Assembly: GCA_947000775.1 (NCBI GenBank)
Contig: CAMQGK010000144.1
Span: 10,147,001-10,211,000 of the forward strand
Source: Pterois miles
Lineage: Eukaryota > Chordata > Actinopteri > Perciformes > Scorpaenidae
Length of the DNA: 64,000 nucleotides
Direction of reading: 5' to 3'
The notes under the pieces were generated by a model. That model made no database searches. It was not told the origin of the DNA and saw only the letters and a list, made by a program, of their open reading frames with translations. This document shows positions 59,506-64,000 of the stretch, in pieces. The translations under genes and the position numbers were made by a program. The first letter of the stretch is position 1. The number at the start of each line of letters is the position of its first letter.

Positions 59506-60453
59506 CCGTATTTTCCGGACTACAAGGCACACTTAAAATCAAATAATAATATAGAATAAAATATTTTCTCAGAAGTTGACAGTGCGCCTTATAATACAGT
59601 TTGGCTTATATATGAATTCTGGTTGTGCTTACTGACCTCCTCAAACCAATTTCATGTGGTACAGGGCGTTCAAAAATCTGTCCAAATGTTTTATTATGAG
59701 TTTGTTAAGCTTCGAAGCTGCACCGCTGGATGGATTGTCGGAGCATTACGTAACAGTAGTCAGGCACCTCACGGAGTAATACATACTGTTACTGTGCTTC
59801 GACAGATAGGCACCGTAACCGTAACAACCATATAAGCTCAAGGCTATCAGTCACACAGCAGAACATGGGAAGATGACCTGCGCCACGTAAAGAAGACCAA
59901 ACAGAGTTTGCGAGGGAACAAAGCATGAAAAGTGAAGCGGAGCTTGCCCTCATTCTGGGTGGATTAACTAAAGAACTAGATGTTGGTGTCAACAGGTCGT
60001 TCAAAGTTAAACTGCGAGCTGCGTGGGAGTGTTGGATGACAGAAGGCGAACACACATTCACCAAGACAGGGAGGCAGCGCCGGACGAGTTACTCCACTAT
60101 CTGCCAATGGATCACGAAGGCAGAAATCATCACTGAACAGCTAAGTAACAGCAACGAGACTGACTCGGATAATGACGAGACGGATTCGGATGATAAAGGA
60201 TTTGATGGATTTGTGGACGAGGAATGAACTGAAAAAAACTGAAAGTGAGTGTATTGTTTTGTATTTTGTGTTCCAACTGAAAAATGTAGAGAGTTATTGA
60301 GTTGTTAAATTAATAGAATCAAGTTTGACTTATCTGACCGTTTTGTTTCGTTTATAATCCGGTGCGCCTTATATATGAAAAAAGACAGTGATACTGATAT
60401 TTATTGATAGTGTGCCTTATAATCCGGTGCGCCTTATGGTCCGGAATATATGG
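59506..60453 (+). mobile_element. pogo/Tigger-type DNA transposon, internally deleted (948 bp)
   Basis: The left end CCGTATTTTCCGGACTACAA and the right end, read inverted, CCATATATTCCGGACCATAA, are imperfect inverted repeats. TA flanks both ends (59504-59505 and 60454-60455), the target duplication of Tc1/mariner-pogo elements. GTGCGCCTTATAA repeats (about 59582, 60362, 60411 and 60428) are subterminal. Inside, 59925-60227 encodes the C-terminal part of a transposase. The catalytic core is missing, so the copy is non-autonomous. Confidence 0.88.
59925..60227 (+). pseudogene. pogo/Tigger-like transposase C-terminal fragment (100 codons)
   Basis: The frame begins MKSEAELALILGGLTKEL, then DVGVNRSFKVKLRAAWECWM, close to the GG(L/C)T..LQPLD(V/I)..N..FK...R..W..WM segment that follows the last catalytic residue in Tigger/Jerky-type DDE transposases. 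The QPL of QPLD is missing. An acidic, serine-rich tail ends at the TGA (60225-60227). An intact enzyme would be several hundred residues with an N-terminal DNA-binding part and a DDE core, and neither is present. The frame is open and its ATG may be fortuitous. It could still be transcribed, but nothing here shows that. Confidence 0.75.
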
Positions 60454-60455
60454 TA

Positions 60456-60600
60456 GTCAGTAATATATTTAGTAGTTTATAAAAGTAGATAAATATTAGC
60501 CTCCTTTCAGAATTAGATCAATAATACAAAATATAACCAACAAGTTAATGATGAGGTATTATCATATACTGCATAAAAAATAAAACCAAACAACACATCT
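60456..60600. repeat. TACTT-type repeat, right part
   Basis: CAGAATTAGATCAATAATAC, AAAATATAACCAACAAG and TTAATGATGAGGTATTATCA follow the order of the family after the block at 59348. Together with that block they indicate one repeat split by the pogo element. Confidence 0.55.
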
Positions 60601-60604
60601 CTTG

Positions 60605-61865
60605 GATGCGACATGTCTGTTCGAATAATATTTTTACATTTATGTTTTGGCAGTTCATTTCATTTCATGTACTTTTGGGACAATAATTACTTTAACACAC
60701 TCCACACTCACCATGTGTGTCATTTGTGTGTTACTAACATGTTAATACATTTGACAGCAGAAAATTATCGAGGTAACACCATGGTCACGGCCATCTCGGC
60801 TGATTTGTCAGATGATGCATGATAACAGCAGAGAAAATGAGACGTCACACTAAATATGACTGAGGCTGGCACTCACAGAACGCAATAATGCTTGATGGAC
60901 GCGGGTCACAGTGAAAAATACAGAATTGGCATCAATAATAAGAGACTTTTCTTTCTCCTGTTTGCTGAGTACTTTATGAATATCTTTAACATGCAGCACC
61001 TTTTAATAGCACTTGTACATTTTCTTGATTCAAAGCACTGGCAATGATCCACTACATCCACATCTGTTCTTTCTATTATGCTTTACACACTCACTGTTTA
61101 CTCTGAGGACCACCTTCAACCTTGATGGGACACTGATAGGACTGAATTAATAGTTTGATGCAAATAGTCACGTAGACATTTTTAGGTCATGAATTAAAAT
61201 TGTAGGCTCTATCTCATGTCCCAGAAAAGAAAAGGTAAACAGAATAGAGGGAGGCTTGTTTTTCTCCAATGCAGTTAGAACACAATGTTTTGTTTTACAT
61301 GCCTTTTACTGCACGATGCTTGTTCCAACTTCCTTTGTCCTTATTGTTTAGGAAAGTGGTTGTCAAATTGCTCTGCACAGATGGATTCTGACAAACATGT
61401 CCATGTCACAAGGACTTACAGCAACACCTCATGTCTTATATAATGGAGCACTAAAAATAGTGCAGCAGATTGAAATGACATAAAAAAACACCTAAACTTT
61501 GGAGTACTATATTTGCAGTAACACAAAATGCTGCAGGTGTTTTTGAGCATGACTCACTATGCCTGAAGTGAAGGCACAGAAAGCTGTCTAACCAGTTCTG
61601 CAACACCGAGCTGCGTGCCAGCAGACATAATGTTTATGGAGTATTTTGTTGTTGAGCTGAATCTTTCATTTATTTTAATTTTAAAAAAGGTACATGTAGG
61701 AACTGATCCAGCAGGTAATATGATCAATGAGCCTTCAAATGCTAACAGCAGCAGTTTTAATAAAGGTCATGTCATTCAAGAGGAAATACAGCACAACTTT
61801 TGAACAGTGCTGCCCATCTCAAGAAAGTGCAACTACACCACTGTGGGGTTACGTCATTAAAATGA
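60605..61865. other. Unassigned sequence
   Basis: No gene recognised; only short frames without domains. Confidence 0.4.
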
Positions 61866-61867
61866 GT

Positions 61868-61960
61868 AAGATATGATTTTAATTATCCCGAGGGAAATTG
61901 CTGTGCAGCAGTCGCAATACAAATATGCACATATGAAAACATATAGAGGGCAAATAAACA
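61868..61960 (-). repeat. Possible LINE/SINE 3'-end fragment
   Basis: On the minus strand, GCTGCACAGCAATTTCCCTC then GGGATAATTAAAATC resembles the AATTTCCC..GGGATTAATAAAG end of teleost LINEs and of SINE-A. Too short to classify. Confidence 0.35.
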
Positions 61961-61964
61961 ATTT

Positions 61965-62570
61965 TAACATAAAGGATTATCAAAAAGGTGCAAAAATCAA
62001 ATGTAAACAATGCCAGCAATGTATACAGGTTAAAGGTAAGTGTTATTCAGTAACTGGTTAACAGTAAGGTGCAAATTCAATCACTAAAATCATACTAGCA
62101 GGTCAATCTTAAACGTCAGCCCACCTTAAGTGAGCTTTGGTTGAAGTTGTCGCTAAATTCAGAGCTTTCCACCTTAACTTTAATCAGCAGGCAGCAAGTA
62201 AGACACAGTAACTTGTTTTGGGTTTGAGTGGTTGTAGCATTTATTCGCCAACAAAAAGTCCAAACTGTGTACACGGTACACTGCTACGATGTGACCTCAA
62301 GATGCTTAGCTTCGGCGTGGAGTCGATTTACTATAGGCCCGGTGGGCTCGCAATGCACTGGTGGAAACCCCACTCAGTGACACTATAGGGGGTACAAAGC
62401 ATTTATCTTTCAAAGGAGAGTGAATAATGTATGTATTTGCTATTAAATTTTAAGAAATGTGAAAATATCTCCTATGCAAGTAATAAATATTACTATGCCG
62501 TGCTTATGGTCATACTTTACACTGGGGTAATGGCTAAATATATGAAATTATGTGACAAAGCAAGGCTGTG
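61965..62570. other. Unassigned sequence
   Basis: 62210-62400 contains TTATTCGCCAACAAAAAGTC and GGCCCGGTGGGCTCGCAATG, which look like parts of some transposable element I cannot name. Confidence 0.35.
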
Positions 62571-62574
62571 TTGA

Positions 62575-62798
62575 ATACTCAATTCTGATTGACCAATCAC
62601 AGCATTCATCTTTCTGTTATTTCTTTATAAGAGACCACTGCTAAGGCACAGCTCTGATGCTGGACTCTGGTGGACCATTTTTGTGTCAAATTATTGATTT
62701 CTTCAGTAGCTGTGTAATAAGCAGGATAGTGTACAGCTAGTGGGCCACTGTTCTGAAAGAAATGAGAGACCCCGATGCGAAGTCGGGCGATTTCCTTT
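62575..62798. repeat. Interspersed repeat fragment (AATACTCAATTCTGATTG type)
   Basis: GAATACTCAATTCTGATTGA, CCAATCACAGCATTCATC and TTCTTTATAAGAGACCAC follow the order of a common teleost repeat as I recall it. It runs into the next repeat. Boundaries approximate. Confidence 0.5.
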
Positions 62799-63085
62799 TG
62801 GGAAGGAAAAACTGGCATGGCCATTTTTAAAAGTCATTCAGTAATCCCATGCAGTTTGGGGCAAGTCATAGTCAAGTCAGCACACTGGAGCCTCAATTTG
62901 CAATGTTATGATTTGAGCATACTGTTTATGCTAAATGCAGTACTTGTGAGGGTTTCTGGACTATATCTGGCATTGTTTTGTGTTGTTAACTGATTTCCAA
63001 TAATAAATATATACATACATTTGCATTAAGTGGGCATATTTGCCCACTCCCATGTTAATAAGAGTGAGAGGACAGAGAGGACAAA
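62799..63085 (+). mobile_element. hAT-like repeat family H, third copy (middle part)
   Basis: GGAAAAACTGGCATGGCC, ATGCAGTTTGGGGCAAGTCA, AGTCAAGTCAGCACACTGG, ATTTGAGCATACTGTTTATG and CATATTTGCCCACTCCC match the order of the 37.7-38.2 kb copy, with both ends missing. Confidence 0.75.
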
Positions 63086-63099
63086 CTCAGTAGTAGTCA

Positions 63100-63620
63100 T
63101 CCTGGCTGAGAGGACCAGCCTGGTAAGTGACGTGTAAGAATTAACGTTAAAGCCAATCAACTGTTTTGCTATTCAAGGTAGCTCTGTGAAGCTCTACATT
63201 ATCTTATGTTGTTCATGTAAAAACACCAACTCTACAGGTGAGGAATGTTATGTTCACAAATCAGCTGCCAAGATAAGTTTCAGTGGTACAGCTCAGCTCA
63301 CCGCAGCAGCTCCGGGCTGTGCCTGTGTTTTCCGCTGCCGGTCTGAAGCACAGTAATCCTCAGTGTTGATTGGCTATTGCTGAAGAGGTGTAAACCAATC
63401 AGACAGTGCTGTGGGCGGGACACTGAGCCAGACTACACAGTGGAGACTGAGTGGAGAGCACTGACAGAGAGGAGGCTGATCAGATCAAAGTATCACATTT
63501 TTAATTAATTTATCACATCTCCAAAATACGGCAATACAGTTTTCATCTCTACGATGCATATCGTCACGTTTTTATATCGCAAAATATCGCAGCGTGACAC
63601 ATCGGCACACCCCTACTCCA
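63100..63620. mobile_element. hAT-like derivative with ATATCG right end
   Basis: The right end ATATCGCAAAATATCGCAGC, then GACACATCGGCACACCCCTA, is a typical hAT terminus. A GC-richer block (63290-63480) with GATTGGCTATTGCTGAAG and CCAATCAGACAGTGCTG lies upstream and may be the element's interior. The left end is not found. Confidence 0.5.
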
Positions 63621-63624
63621 TACT

Positions 63625-64000
63625 AACAAAATTGCTGACTAAATGGCAAGAGTGCTGTTGTGGCTTTTGCTTCCACGTACTGCATGACTTGGAAAATGAC
63701 TTTAAGCTGAAAGAACAATTGCTTCCTTGATGACTTTAAAGTGGTAATAAAATCTCTTTACCCAGACTTACTGAAATAAAAGTTTGGCTTTGCTTAGTGT
63801 CTAATTGAAATTGTTTTGAATCTCTTAATTTGATTGTACTGTCTTCCATTTCATATATTCACTTTGTTCAATCCTTTCTGTGATGCCAACTGATTCTCAA
63901 CATTGTGTGACTTTTGTAATGATTCTGACTATTTTTGTACAGTTTACAGTTTTTATATTTTCTTGGCCATTTGGCTAATTCTGTTCCCATCTGCATGCCA
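63625..64000. other. Unassigned sequence to window end
   Basis: AT-rich, no gene or repeat recognised. Confidence 0.4.

Overview
The window reads as nuclear DNA of a teleost fish, most likely a percomorph. It is AT-rich, full of microsatellites, and crowded with interspersed repeats of kinds I recognise from percomorph genomes: three tRNA-derived SINE families, hAT and pogo/Tigger-type DNA transposon remnants, foldback MITEs and a decayed non-LTR retrotransposon. I found no host protein-coding gene, no functional RNA gene and no CRISPR array that I could support. Nearly all open reading frames are short chance frames or readings through repeats. The best host-gene hint is one weak candidate for a terminal exon (4262-4429). 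Family assignments come from memory of repeat families, not from a search.

Layout. 0.2-1.2 kb: hAT remnant with broken transposase on the minus strand. 1.2-2.6 kb: near-perfect 662-bp tandem duplication. 2.8-3.3 kb: repeat fragment plus SINE-A. 3.3-8.9 kb: mostly unassigned, with a hAT-like fragment (5.1 kb) and a microsatellite/palindrome (7.7 kb). 8.9-10.7 kb: a 'TACTT' repeat split by a foldback MITE, then a TIR-type repeat (family E). 12.8-15.3 kb: family E, SINE-A and a hAT-like MITE. 17.1-20.2 kb: minus-strand LINE with endonuclease and YADD reverse transcriptase remnants, carrying a SINE-B. 20.25-21.56 kb: hAT with BED-finger remnant, SINE-B and (AT)n. 23.1-24.1 kb: two repeats. 24.1-29.4 kb: mostly unassigned, perhaps regulatory. 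29.4-30.2 kb: 53-bp minisatellite. 32.3-33.4 kb: three adjoining hAT-like pieces. 34.9-38.2 kb: SINE-B, SINE-A and two repeats. 38.2-48.0 kb: scattered MITEs, (TG)n, (CA)n and a LINE 3' fragment. 48.0-49.35 kb: SINE-B, SINE-C, (TA)n, SINE-A. 50.9-52.6 kb: TIR element and a nested 81-bp insertion. 56.1-57.8 kb: (AG)n, SINE-A and a 21-bp minisatellite. 59.3-60.6 kb: pogo/Tigger element nested in a TACTT repeat. 61.9-63.6 kb: hAT-like repeats.

How the parts relate. The repeats form layers. A SINE-B sits in the LINE with a 9-bp target-site duplication, a foldback MITE sits in one TACTT repeat, the pogo element sits in another, and an 81-bp insertion sits in a family E copy. The SINEs are non-autonomous and would have been moved by LINE machinery. 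The LINE here is dead. Between the repeats lie low-repeat stretches rich in homeodomain-like cores (ATTA/TAAT), suggesting intergenic or intronic DNA with possible conserved regulatory elements. That last point is inference and needs a cross-species alignment. I see no new multi-gene biological system in this window.
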